Shown: piece after piece, positions 55,947-63,925 of the stretch
Layout of the letters: every line of letters starts with the position of its first letter
Numbering within the stretch: position 1 is the stretch's first letter
Origin: [Eubacterium] yurii subsp. margaretiae ATCC 43715
Lineage (GTDB): Bacteria > Bacillota > Clostridia > Peptostreptococcales > Filifactoraceae
Assembly (NCBI GenBank): GCA_000146855.1
Contig: GL405246.1
Location: 1,650,967 to 1,714,966 of the forward strand
Direction: 5' to 3'
DNA: 64,000 bases
Made by a program: the position numbers and the translations under genes
The notes under the pieces: model-generated
Databases searched by the model: none
Seen by the model: the letters and a program-made list of their open reading frames with translations, nothing else
What the model was told of the DNA's origin: nothing

Positions 55947-57359
55947 CTATATATTTTTTACTTCATTTATCCAATCAAAGTGGAATTTTCCTTCTTTGTC
56001 AATTCTCTCAAAAGTATGAGCCCCGAAATAGTCTCTTTGTGCCTGTATCAGATTTGCACCTGTAGTCGAAGTCGAGTATACATCTATATAGGAAAGTGCG
56101 TTGCTCATGGCAGGTATAGGCACTTCATTTTGTGCAGAAAGTGATACCAACTGCCTTAAATATCCTATGTTTTGATTGATTTGACTAGCAAAAAAATCAG
56201 TGAACATAAGATTTTCCACCTTTTTATCCTGTGAAAAAGCGTCTGAGATGTCATTTAAAAACTTGGCTCTGATTATACAACCGCCTCTAAATATCTTGGC
56301 AATATTTGAAAAATCAAGCTCCCATCCATATTCCTTTTGAGCTGTATCCAATAATTTAAAGCCTTGTGCATAAGCCACTATTTTGCTTACATACAGGCTG
56401 TGTCTTACCATTTCTATCAATTCATCCTTAGCTATTGAAGATTTATTACCTTGCCTTTTTATTATTGAGCTGCCTTTTTGTCTTTCAGCTTTTAAAGTGG
56501 ACATAAACCTCATATTGAGCGCAGACGCTATTGTGGAAATATCCACTCCAAGCTCTATAGCCTCAAGATTTGTCCATTTGCCTGTACCTTTTTGATTGGC
56601 AACGTCCAATATCTTGTCTATCAAGTAAGAATCCCCTTCTTTGACCTTGAAAATATCCGAAGTAATTTCTATAAGATAACTTTCAAGCTCCGACTTATTC
56701 CAATCATCGAAGACCTCATGCAATTCGTCATTTGTAAGCTTCCCTATATCTTTGAGTATGGTATATGCTTCACTGATTAATTGCATATCTGCATATTCTA
56801 TACCGTTGTGCACCATCTTCACATAGTGCCCTGCTCCGTCAGTAGACATCAAGGCACTACAAGGATAGTCATCCACCTTTGCGGAAATATCTGAAAAAAT
56901 CTTTCCAATCTTATCATATACTTCCTTTTTTGCCCCTATCATTATCGCAGGTCCAAATCTTGCTCCCTCTTCTCCACCTGATACTCCTGCTCCTACATAG
57001 TCTATATTTTTCTCAGCAAGATATTTTTCCCTTACAACAGTGTCTTTGAAATATGAATTTCCACCGTCTATTAATATGTCTCCGTTTTCAAGCAAGGGTA
57101 TAAGCTGTTGTATCAGCATATCCACCGCTTCACCCGCTTTTACCATAAACATTATTTTTCTCGGTTTTTCCAAAGAATTAACCATTTCTTCCAGTGAATA
57201 ACAATAGTTAAAATTATCGTGCGGCCTATTTTTTTTCACTTCATCTACTTTTGAAGTCGTCCTGTTAAATATTGACACCTTATATCCATTATCAGCCATA
57301 TTAAGCGCCAGATTTACACCCATTACAGACAGACCTATCAACCCTATATTTGATTTCAT
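55947..57359 (-). CDS. gnd: 6-Phosphogluconate dehydrogenase (decarboxylating)
   Basis: 470 residues, the usual length of the long form. The Rossmann motif is GLSVMGVNLALN (8-19). The substrate-binding VGAGVSGGEEGARFGPAIM lies near residues 121-139. The C-terminal domain closes the dimer (YFGAHTFERIDKEGKFHFDW). It converts 6-phosphogluconate to ribulose-5-phosphate and NADPH. Paired with zwf downstream. The start has AAGGAG. Confidence 0.97.
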   Translation of the reverse strand: MKSNIGLIGLSVMGVNLALNMADNGYKVSIFNRTTSKVDEVKKNRPHDNFNYCYSLEEMVNSLEKPRKIMFMVKAGEAVDMLIQQLIPLLENGDILIDGGNSYFKDTVVREKYLAEKNIDYVGAGVSGGEEGARFGPAIMIGAKKEVYDKIGKIFSDISAKVDDYPCSALMSTDGAGHYVKMVHNGIEYADMQLISEAYTILKDIGKLTNDELHEVFDDWNKSELESYLIEITSDIFKVKEGDSYLIDKILDVANQKGTGKWTNLEAIELGVDISTIASALNMRFMSTLKAERQKGSSIIKRQGNKSSIAKDELIEMVRHSLYVSKIVAYAQGFKLLDTAQKEYGWELDFSNIAKIFRGGCIIRAKFLNDISDAFSQDKKVENLMFTDFFASQINQNIGYLRQLVSLSAQNEVPIPAMSNALSYIDVYSTSTTGANLIQAQRDYFGAHTFERIDKEGKFHFDWINEVKNI

Positions 57360-57390
57360 CTTATCTCCTTATATTTATTAAAATTTATTT

Positions 57391-57416
57391 ATACTAATCA
57401 CCGTTTATAATGCCAT
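57391..57416. repeat. Single end of subfamily 1 repeat
   Basis: TATACTAATCACCGTTTATA is the inverse of the right end of copies A to C (compare GGTGATTAGTAT). Similar single ends occur at about 14693 and 63778, so these are solo remnants or very divergent elements. Confidence 0.4.
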
Positions 57417-57495
57417 ATACTTAGATTTATCTTATCTTACCCACAAATTTTAGCTAATTATCAAAAATTTATATCATTCTATAAGTGTTTGCAAT

Positions 57496-57966
57496 TTACT
57501 TATTTTGACTAAATTTTTCTATGATTTCATTTACCACATCTATATATTTTTTTCCTACGGATTTTACCTCCACATCCCTATAATCTTCTCCCTTGTAAAA
57601 AACTATTTCAAGATAGTTTCTTGGAAGCATATCTAAAAACTTATCTGCCCACTCTATAAGCATTATTGACTTTTTGTCAGATAGATAATCGTCAAAACCT
57701 ATGCCAAAAAGCTCACTTTCATCTTCCAATCTGTAAAAATCAAAGTGATATATAGTCTGATTTTTATCCCTGTACTCATTTACTATATTAAAAGTTGGCG
57801 AAGAAACGTCCTGTATCTTCATAATATTTTTGATTATTGACTGTGATAATGTGGTCTTACCGCTACCAAGTTCGCCTATCAAAGCTATGATAATACCCTG
57901 GGGAATAGTATCAGCTATTATCTCTCCAAGTTTTACTGTCGAATTTTCGTTTTCTAATCTTATCAT
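57496..57966 (-). CDS. tsaE: tRNA threonylcarbamoyladenosine biosynthesis ATPase TsaE
   Basis: 156 residues from ATG 57966 behind AAGGAG; longer readings to 58002 are not supported. Walker A GELGSGKTT is at 31-39, followed by SSPTFNIVNEY and IEWADKF, the family landmarks. TsaE works with TsaB and TsaD to make t6A in tRNA. tsaB and tsaD, often next to it, are not within the window. Confidence 0.94.
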   Translation of the reverse strand: MIRLENENSTVKLGEIIADTIPQGIIIALIGELGSGKTTLSQSIIKNIMKIQDVSSPTFNIVNEYRDKNQTIYHFDFYRLEDESELFGIGFDDYLSDKKSIMLIEWADKFLDMLPRNYLEIVFYKGEDYRDVEVKSVGKKYIDVVNEIIEKFSQNK

Positions 57967-58002
57967 CTTCCACTCCTTTTTCATAAATCTTACCCATTTC
58001 AA

Positions 58003-58350
58003 AGCGGATTTTTACAAATTCTAATAATTATATTCAGATATTACTATAAATATTTGCCCTATATATTGACAAAGAAGCACAAAAAATATATTAAACTATT
58101 ATATTTTTGAAACTTATTATTTGGGATATATTATAGATAATAATCATCTTGATTTACTTTATACTAAAGTCTATTTAAAACTATTGATTCCTTTCTTAGC
58201 ATATCTTTTGCTAATAAACTTTTGCTGCATAATTTTTTATAAAAAATTTCCATTATTCTGTTGGATTTTAGTATTAATTGTACATATAAATTGATGATAT
58301 TATCAATCGACACATAGCAGATATTAAATTATTGATGAGGATGTATCTAA
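58003..58350. other. Divergent intergenic region, 348 bp
   Basis: AT-rich region between tsaE and the ABC exporter gene. About a third is the subfamily 2 repeat 58160-58275. No ORF. It marks the change from housekeeping genes to the accessory region. Confidence 0.5.
58160..58275. repeat. MITE-like intergenic repeat, subfamily 2, copy E
   Basis: Begins TATACTAAAGTCTATTTAAA and ends GTTGGATTTTAGTATTA. It shares the inner TTTTGCTAATAAACTTTTG segment with the copy inside the defence-like cassette at 48744-48871. Confidence 0.65.
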
Positions 58351-59969
58351 ATGGAAAAGAATCATTCTAAAACTAATAAAATAAAAAAGATATTTATGTC
58401 ATTCATTAAACAAAACATATATACTTATCTATTTTTTATTGTATTAACTCTATTTTCGGAAATTGGACTTGTTTATTTAATATATAATCTTAAAATTCTT
58501 TTTAAATACGATTTTATAAATACTGTTAATTATGCTCAATTATCAAATCTGATAATATTTTTAGCCATTATTTTTAGCAGTAATTTTATTAAAGAACATT
58601 ATGATTTTAAATTATCTAATAATGGCTTGATATATTTAGAAAAACAACAACTACATCATTTAATCCATAGTAAATTGGAAACTATTGATAAAGTTGACAA
58701 AATAGAACTATTGCAACAAATAAACAATGATTGTGTCGTTGTCTCAGACTTCTACATATCCAAAATAGTATCTTTGTTCGTAAAAATATTAAAACTTGTC
58801 ATATTGATATATATGCTTAGTAAACTATCTTTAATATCAATGATTATGCTATTTATAGTTATTTCTTTTTATATAATTTTATTTATTTCTACTAAAAATA
58901 TATATAAGTCTAAAAATTTTGAAATGCTTGACTCTCAAAAAAAGTATTTTTCAGTATTAGGTGGAGAATTATTAAATATTTTTCTTATTAAAGCCAATAG
59001 TTGGTATACTGAAACAATTAATAAGTTTGAAAAGGCAGGCTTAGATTTTGTAAAAAAATCAATAAGTTTTTTAGATTTTGATTACTTTATATCTAATTTT
59101 TTAGAAACTATTTCTATGATTATTATAGTTTTATTCCCTGTAGTTCTATTATTTTTTAAGATTGATATAGAATTGATATTTATAATTATTTTATTATCTG
59201 AAATATTTATAAAAACGTTCAATGAAATTTTTGAATTACTAAAAAGTGTTAATAAAAATAACATATCTATGAATAGATTAAATGATTTATTATCTATATC
59301 TGTTGATAATAACGGAAGTAAAACTATAGATGAAATTAGTAAGATAGAAATAGTAGATATATCATTTAAATATTGTAATTCTGATAAAAATATCTTTTCT
59401 AATAAATCATTTTTATTTGAAAAAATAATATTTATATTATATCAGGTGAAAATGGAAGCGGAAAATCTACTTTAATAAAAATAATGCTGAATTTATTGGA
59501 TATTTCTAAAGGTAGTATGCTGATAAATGGCGAAAATATAGATAATTATGACATGGAATTCATTAGAAAAAATATTTTTTCTTTTTGTGAACAGGAGCCC
59601 TATTTAATAAAAGAAACTTTATTAAACAATTTAAATTACGCTTCAAATAATCCCAAAAATATTGAATATTATAAATCTAATGAACTATTAAACTTTGTGA
59701 ATAAATTAGACAAAAATTTCTATACTGAATTAACTTTGACTAACAGCAATATTTCAGCAGGTCAAAAACAGAGAATAGGAATAGTTAGAGCCTTATCTAA
59801 GGATACAGCTAATGTATATATCTTCGATGAACCGACTTCAGCAATGGACAGAGAAGGTATAAAAATCTTTATTAATCTGATGAAAGAAATGAAAAACAAT
59901 AACATTATTATTATTGTAACTCATGAAAACGAATTAAAAGAAATAGGAGATGTAATATATTCAATTTAG
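58351..59969 (+). pseudogene. ABC exporter (half-transporter, permease plus ATPase) split by a one-base frameshift
   Basis: Two reading frames make up one protein of about 539 residues. 58351-59475 gives the membrane domain with about six hydrophobic segments. 59484-59969 gives the rest of the ATPase. The missing link, including Walker A GENGSGKST, is in the third frame and becomes continuous if the A-run at 59420-59425 (six A) had one more base. Downstream parts are intact: signature ISAGQKQRIGIVRA and Walker B YIFDEPTSAMD. This is an MsbA/bacteriocin-type export half-transporter. It is either inactivated, phase-variable through the A-run, or a sequencing error. No cargo peptide gene is evident beside it. 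Confidence 0.8.
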
Positions 59970-60023
59970 TTATTATAAGTACACGATTGATAATATTTTT
60001 AATGCTGATGTAAAAGAGAAAAA

Positions 60024-60050
60024 GGGAGTGTAAATAGTTTTGTGTATAGC
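60024..60050. mobile_element. Possible terminal sequence of an IS256-like element (remnant)
   Basis: GGGAGTGTAAATAGTTTTGT resembles the terminal inverted repeats of IS256-family elements, which often show a TTTACACTC-type end. No matching second end or transposase is present; a short minus-strand reading at about 60060-60190 is interrupted by stops. Confidence 0.25.
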
Positions 60051-60226
60051 CTTTCCTTCTTATGGTAAAACTACACTTAATTTATTAATTTTTGTTAGGT
60101 AATTTAACTAAATCTTTTGGAAGTTCATATTACTGCTTCCTACCCTTATTTTTGCACATATTAACCAATCTGTCAATTGTTTGTTTCAATTTTAATATAT
60201 TTTAGAATCAAATGTTTGTATTTTCT

Positions 60227-60254
60227 AATTCTATCCCCCTAGAGGGATAGAATT
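60227..60254. repeat. Perfect 11-bp inverted repeat, possible oriT hairpin
   Basis: AATTCTATCCC (60227-60237) and GGGATAGAATT (60244-60254) are exact inverse complements around CCTAGA. A short GC-containing TTTGCGCTTTG follows at once. MOBQ-type transfer origins have a hairpin followed by a nick region with a TGCGC core, which this resembles loosely. Confidence 0.4.
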
Positions 60255-60425
60255 TTGCGCTTTGCCCCTATACTATATCCTCCCTTCAAAATATATGCTT
60301 AATTGGGCTATTACCATATCCCAGTTTCTTATCCTTCCCGAGACTGTGAAAAATTTTGAATTGTATAGGGGATACCCCCCCCCTTAAACCTCTGTTGACT
60401 TTGTTTTTTCTTGATTAAAAATCAA

Positions 60426-60463
60426 TAAAAAAGCAAAGTGTTTAAATTCTTTTTCACTTTGCT
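60426..60463 (-). terminator. Intrinsic terminator after the 134-aa helical protein gene
   Basis: AGCAAAGTG (60432-60440) pairs with CACTTTGCT (60455-60463). On the minus strand a T-rich tail follows, 55 bp beyond the stop codon at 60518. Confidence 0.7.
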
Positions 60464-60517
60464 ACACCGATTTTTTGTATTCAGTTTTCTTAAAATCCAT
60501 TTGCTTAATCCTTATTT

Positions 60518-60922
60518 CTAATTTTTACTTTCAGAAAAATTATTTCGCATTTCTTCATCTGATTTTTTTGTTTCTTTACTTCCTACTTTGCCATTTTTAT
60601 TATCAGGTTGTTCACTTTCTTCTGCATCAAGTTCTTGTTGTTGTAAATTAATTTCTGTAAGCTGTTTTAACTTTTCTCTATATCTGCTATCCGATAGGAC
60701 ATAGTATAAAAAGGCATATACTAAGTCTTTATCTGTAATTTCTTGATTGCCTGTAATCTCTCTTTCAAAGGCTTCAAACACTCCGCCTTTTTCTATTTTT
60801 CTTTTTGTTTCTACACTTCTTTTAAGTTTACTTATCTTTTGATTAAGCAACTTTGCTCTATTTTGTGCCTTTTCTATTTTGTTATTTTCTAATTTCTCTA
60901 TTGCTTTTTCTAATTCTTTCAT
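60518..60922 (-). CDS. Small charged helical protein, possibly mobilisation-associated
   Basis: 134 residues. The N-terminal half is a highly charged coiled-coil-like helix (ELEKAIEKLENNKIEKAQNR), then KGGVFEAFEREITGNQ and a helical stretch DLVYAFLYYVLSDSRYREKL. The tail is acidic and low-complexity. The layout, a helix rich in Lys and Glu followed by a GGVFE(A/S)-type motif, is like small proteins (DUF3847-type) encoded beside relaxase genes on plasmids and mobilisable elements. No relaxase is left here. A good AAGGAG site precedes the start, so it may still be expressed. Assignment tentative. Confidence 0.6.
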   Translation of the reverse strand: MKELEKAIEKLENNKIEKAQNRAKLLNQKISKLKRSVETKRKIEKGGVFEAFEREITGNQEITDKDLVYAFLYYVLSDSRYREKLKQLTEINLQQQELDAEESEQPDNKNGKVGSKETKKSDEEMRNNFSESKN

Positions 60923-60953
60923 TTTTAAATTCTCCTTTCAAATTTTTACATAT

Positions 60954-60991
60954 AAAAAAGCGACTAAGAGTTTTCTCTTAATCGCTTTTTT
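60954..60991 (-). terminator. Intrinsic terminator after the amidase-like gene
   Basis: AAAAAAGCGACTAAGAG pairs with CTCTTAATCGCTTTTTT, one mismatch, 4-base loop. It lies 25 bp past the stop at 61016 and also close upstream of the helical-protein gene. Confidence 0.85.
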
Positions 60992-61015
60992 GAAAATACC
61001 AATTCCATCCATCTG

Positions 61016-62167
61016 TCATAAATATAGTTTCTCTTGCATACTATTAATTTTATTATCCTTGAATGAAATGATATAGAATCTACCTTTTAAAAGCTCTTCA
61101 TCATCCTTATTTGCACTTACAAAGTCTTCCCAAGTTTTAAAAACATACCTTCTATCAGAACTATCTGTATACTTTTGTCTAATATCAAAAATAGATACTT
61201 TTGTATTTTCTATAACTTCACTACTATCCTGTATCCCAAATTCCTTTAAATAAACACCGGAAGGCATCTCACTAATAGGAACCTGCAACTTTTCAAGTTC
61301 TTTATTATCATTCTCATCAAAGCTATTTAAAAGTATAACTTTTTCATAAGATACTTTTGTTAATGATACATCTAAAAGTTTAACTGTTATGGAATTTTCA
61401 TCTCTATTTTTCATCTCTTTATTTCCTGCATATAAACATTGAAAAACAAAATTAGCACAATAAAGTCCCCAATTAGGATAATCCGAATTATAGTTTTTCC
61501 AATATCTTTTTGCATATGAGACAGCTGCTGATGCATTTTCTTTTTCTGATTCTATTGATAACATATTAATTTTTGGACTCGCGTTTGAATGATTTTTTAT
61601 AGAATTAGAATCCCCCTCCATATCTTCGATATACAAGGTTGCTAAATTTTTGGTTTTCTCAGGCATTTTATTCATATTCTTTTTTAAAATCTCTATATTC
61701 ATTTCTGTGGTGTCCAGAGTTGCATCATAATTAGGATTAAGATTGTCGTTTATATAATTTACAATCCACTCATATCCATCAGGTTCATCTTTTAAAGAAC
61801 TATATCTATACTTTCCTTCTCTGTACTCTGTTTCATCAACAGTATTTTCAATTTTATTTAATACATTAGTTGTGGCTTTTTCTATAATGGCCTGTTTTGT
61901 TTCGTTAGGATAAAATTCTTTATACAGTTTATAAATAGATAAAAAGTTATCGCTGTATTCATTAATTTTTTCAATTTCTATATTTGGTTTTTGAGATATA
62001 GACTCCTCAATAAAACTTTCAATCATATCATGCTTACTATCATTTACAATAACAGCTTGATTGTGATGCGGAAATTCGTCCAAAGCATAAACTAAGCTAT
62101 TTCCAGAAATCAACAAAGCGGATGCAACAAGAATACTTGATATATTTCTTAAACATTTTCTTTTCAT
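61016..62167 (-). CDS. Secreted amidase-like protein (Amidase_6) with replaced C-terminal half
   Basis: 383 residues from ATG 62167 behind AAGGAG (an upstream reading to 62194 is rejected). Signal peptide of about 28 residues. Residues about 214-248 carry the Amidase_6 signature AAVSYAKRYWKNYN...CANFVFQCLYAG, with the candidate catalytic Cys at about 237. In this family a conserved Trp/His-containing half should follow; instead the last 135 residues (KLLDVSLTKVSYEKVILLN..., ending MQEKLYL) are unrelated. That suggests a recombined or truncated enzyme that may have lost activity. Amidase_6 proteins are thought to act on cell-wall peptides. It has its own terminator. Confidence 0.65.
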   Translation of the reverse strand: MKRKCLRNISSILVASALLISGNSLVYALDEFPHHNQAVIVNDSKHDMIESFIEESISQKPNIEIEKINEYSDNFLSIYKLYKEFYPNETKQAIIEKATTNVLNKIENTVDETEYREGKYRYSSLKDEPDGYEWIVNYINDNLNPNYDATLDTTEMNIEILKKNMNKMPEKTKNLATLYIEDMEGDSNSIKNHSNASPKINMLSIESEKENASAAVSYAKRYWKNYNSDYPNWGLYCANFVFQCLYAGNKEMKNRDENSITVKLLDVSLTKVSYEKVILLNSFDENDNKELEKLQVPISEMPSGVYLKEFGIQDSSEVIENTKVSIFDIRQKYTDSSDRRYVFKTWEDFVSANKDDEELLKGRFYIISFKDNKINSMQEKLYL

Positions 62168-62262
62168 TTTAATTCTCCTTAATAGGTTGTTCATACATTT
62201 ATAACTACTTCAACATCATCGTATTTTCAGATAAATCTGTAACCGCAAAAAGTATAGGTTCA

Positions 62263-62537
62263 TTATATATTTAAAGTCTTTCCATAATCACTATACTTTA
62301 GTATAAAACACAAAATACACCTCGAGTTTAAATCAACAGTTTCATCAGTTCTTTCTTCCTTATGTTCGAAAAAATTAGGTAGTACTGAATTCAGCCTAAT
62401 ATCTTGTTCTACACCTTTATACTCCTGAATAAACTCCTTTCCATTTGCTTCATTCAAGATACACTCATTTGCAAAACTGTATTATTGCCTACTAGCATCA
62501 TCACCGCAATAGAAGACAGTGCCACAAATTTTTTCAT
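62263..62537 (-). pseudogene. Frameshifted small secreted protein
   Basis: ATG 62537 starts a good signal peptide (MKKFVALSSIAVMMLVGNN), but the frame ends shortly after. If the T-run (minus strand; four A at 62473-62476 on plus) had one more base, the reading would continue through VFANECILNEANGKEF and on to the stop at 62263, giving about 91 residues with a normal VFA cleavage site. No domain is recognised. The ribosome-binding site is weak. The element is either decayed or affected by a sequencing error. Confidence 0.5.
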
Positions 62538-62630
62538 TTTGTTTATTTTTTTGAATCATATATCTTACTTATCTATTATATTTTTTCCATTTTATATAGC
62601 AGTATAAATATTTTTACTTGCATAGTATAT

Positions 62631-62700
62631 CTATAGTTTAAAATTGATATTAATAGTATAAGTATCTTCTTTTACAGTCGCCACTTTGATTGGCATAGCT
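62631..62700 (-). pseudogene. Possible C-terminal remnant of a secreted protease gene
   Basis: A short reading with the strand-like sequence ATVKEDTYTININFKL ends at a TAG at 62631. It lies just past the stop of the propeptide-like ORF (62749) in a different frame. It looks like the last strands of a secreted protein and may be what is left of the same gene after an internal deletion. Confidence 0.25.
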
Positions 62701-62748
62701 ATAAACTTTTTCCTCTTTTATATCTATACTTGGCTCTTACTTTTTAGC

Positions 62749-63570
62749 CTAATCAATAATAGCAGGACCAATTAATCCAAAAGTTTCAAGACCTACATGG
62801 TCAACTATATCAGTATATTTGACTTCTAATTCTTCACAAAGAGCATTTATTTCTTCTTCTGTCTTTTTAGGAATTTTAATAACTATTTCGTTGAGTATAT
62901 TGTATTTTCCTATAATTGTTCCATCTACATATTCAACAAGTTCTTGTATTCGTTGCTTGTTAGCATTACTCTTAAGAAAAACTGTAATCCTGTTATTTAC
63001 AAATTTCCCTTTTGAAGGATCAGCAAAATCGGATGTTTCATCATCTCCAAATCCTGGTGCCTCAAATCCATAGTCAAACTTTGGCTCTTCTTTTACTGTA
63101 AATGTTGCACTCTTGCCTGATGAGTCTACTACCTTAAATACTATGGTATTTTCTTTTGGAAGCAATAAGACTCTTCCTTTTCCAAGTGTTCCCTTTGGCT
63201 CTATTATACCTCCACCCTTGATATATATATATTCATAAGTGCTATTATTTATGCTATAAGAAACTTCCGTTATTTCAGCTCCCTTACTTGGAGTAGCAGT
63301 GTATTCAACATCTATAAGGTTATCTTCTAATGTGCCTGTTGGAAACTTTGTAGATACTGTTATACTTGGCTTATTGTATCTATTGCCTTTTACAAGTTTT
63401 TTAGGTGTTTTATTCTTCTTTTTTACTGACTTTACTATCTTTTTGCCATTTGACTTTACTTTTGCAGGTTTTGACTTTACAGCTGATGAGATATTTACTT
63501 GAGTTATTATCAAAATTAGTGACAATATCAGAGTAAAAATTTTTTGTTTTTTCTTTTGATTAAGATTCAT
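62749..63570 (-). CDS. Secreted protein resembling a subtilase pro-region without its protease domain
   Basis: 273 residues, GGAGG ribosome-binding site, signal peptide of about 29 residues, then a lysine-rich linker. An Ig-like beta domain (about 70-160) precedes a stretch (NNRITVFLKSNANKQRIQEL, near 193-212) that resembles the I9-type inhibitor/propeptide of subtilases, continuing to KYTDIVDHVGLETFGLIGP. In an intact enzyme the catalytic Asp/His/Ser domain would begin here, but the frame stops after AIID. It is therefore likely a truncated protease gene, or a stand-alone inhibitor. Assignment rests on the pattern only. Confidence 0.55.
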   Translation of the reverse strand: MNLNQKKKQKIFTLILSLILIITQVNISSAVKSKPAKVKSNGKKIVKSVKKKNKTPKKLVKGNRYNKPSITVSTKFPTGTLEDNLIDVEYTATPSKGAEITEVSYSINNSTYEYIYIKGGGIIEPKGTLGKGRVLLLPKENTIVFKVVDSSGKSATFTVKEEPKFDYGFEAPGFGDDETSDFADPSKGKFVNNRITVFLKSNANKQRIQELVEYVDGTIIGKYNILNEIVIKIPKKTEEEINALCEELEVKYTDIVDHVGLETFGLIGPAIID

Positions 63571-63813
63571 AACTATACCTCCGATTCATCTGCGAATGCA
63601 AAGCTGAAAAATAAAAAGTTTGCAATTTTATACTGCTTTACATAAGGCTTAAAATTTGATACCGAATTTTAAATAACACAACTTTATCCTATAAAACATT
63701 GTATCATAAAGTTTATAACATTTCACCATAGAAAATAGAGATTAATTAGATAAATTTAAAATCACTGTATAAATTATACTAATCACTATCTATAATGCCA
63801 AGTATTTATGACT

Positions 63814-63925
63814 AATACTAAAATCTAATAATGTATAATATATTTTCAGTACATTTATGATAGAGTTATAAATAATATACTATTTATTTAAAAACTATTA
63901 ATGGAAATTAATAATAGATTAAATA
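63814..63925. repeat. MITE-like repeat, subfamily 3, degenerate copy I
   Basis: Starts TAATACTAAAATCTAATAAT and ends AATAGATTAAATACT, in the same order as 55790-55911 with many changes. It directly abuts the next element. Confidence 0.4.

Larger units (their letters stand above)
59970..60517. other. Intergenic region, 548 bp, remnants of mobile DNA
   Basis: Holds an IS-end-like sequence (60024-60050), a perfect 11-bp inverted repeat resembling an oriT hairpin (60227-60254), a run of nine C (60375-60383) and a terminator (60426-60463). No intact ORF. GC-rich patches contrast with the AT-rich spacers elsewhere. Confidence 0.5.

Noticed and set aside
60240..60262. Plus-strand small gene or transcription terminator at the 11-bp inverted repeat
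   Set aside because: No ORF is associated, and the T-run after the stem is too short (four bases, then GCGC) for a good intrinsic terminator; a transfer-origin hairpin fits better, though weakly.
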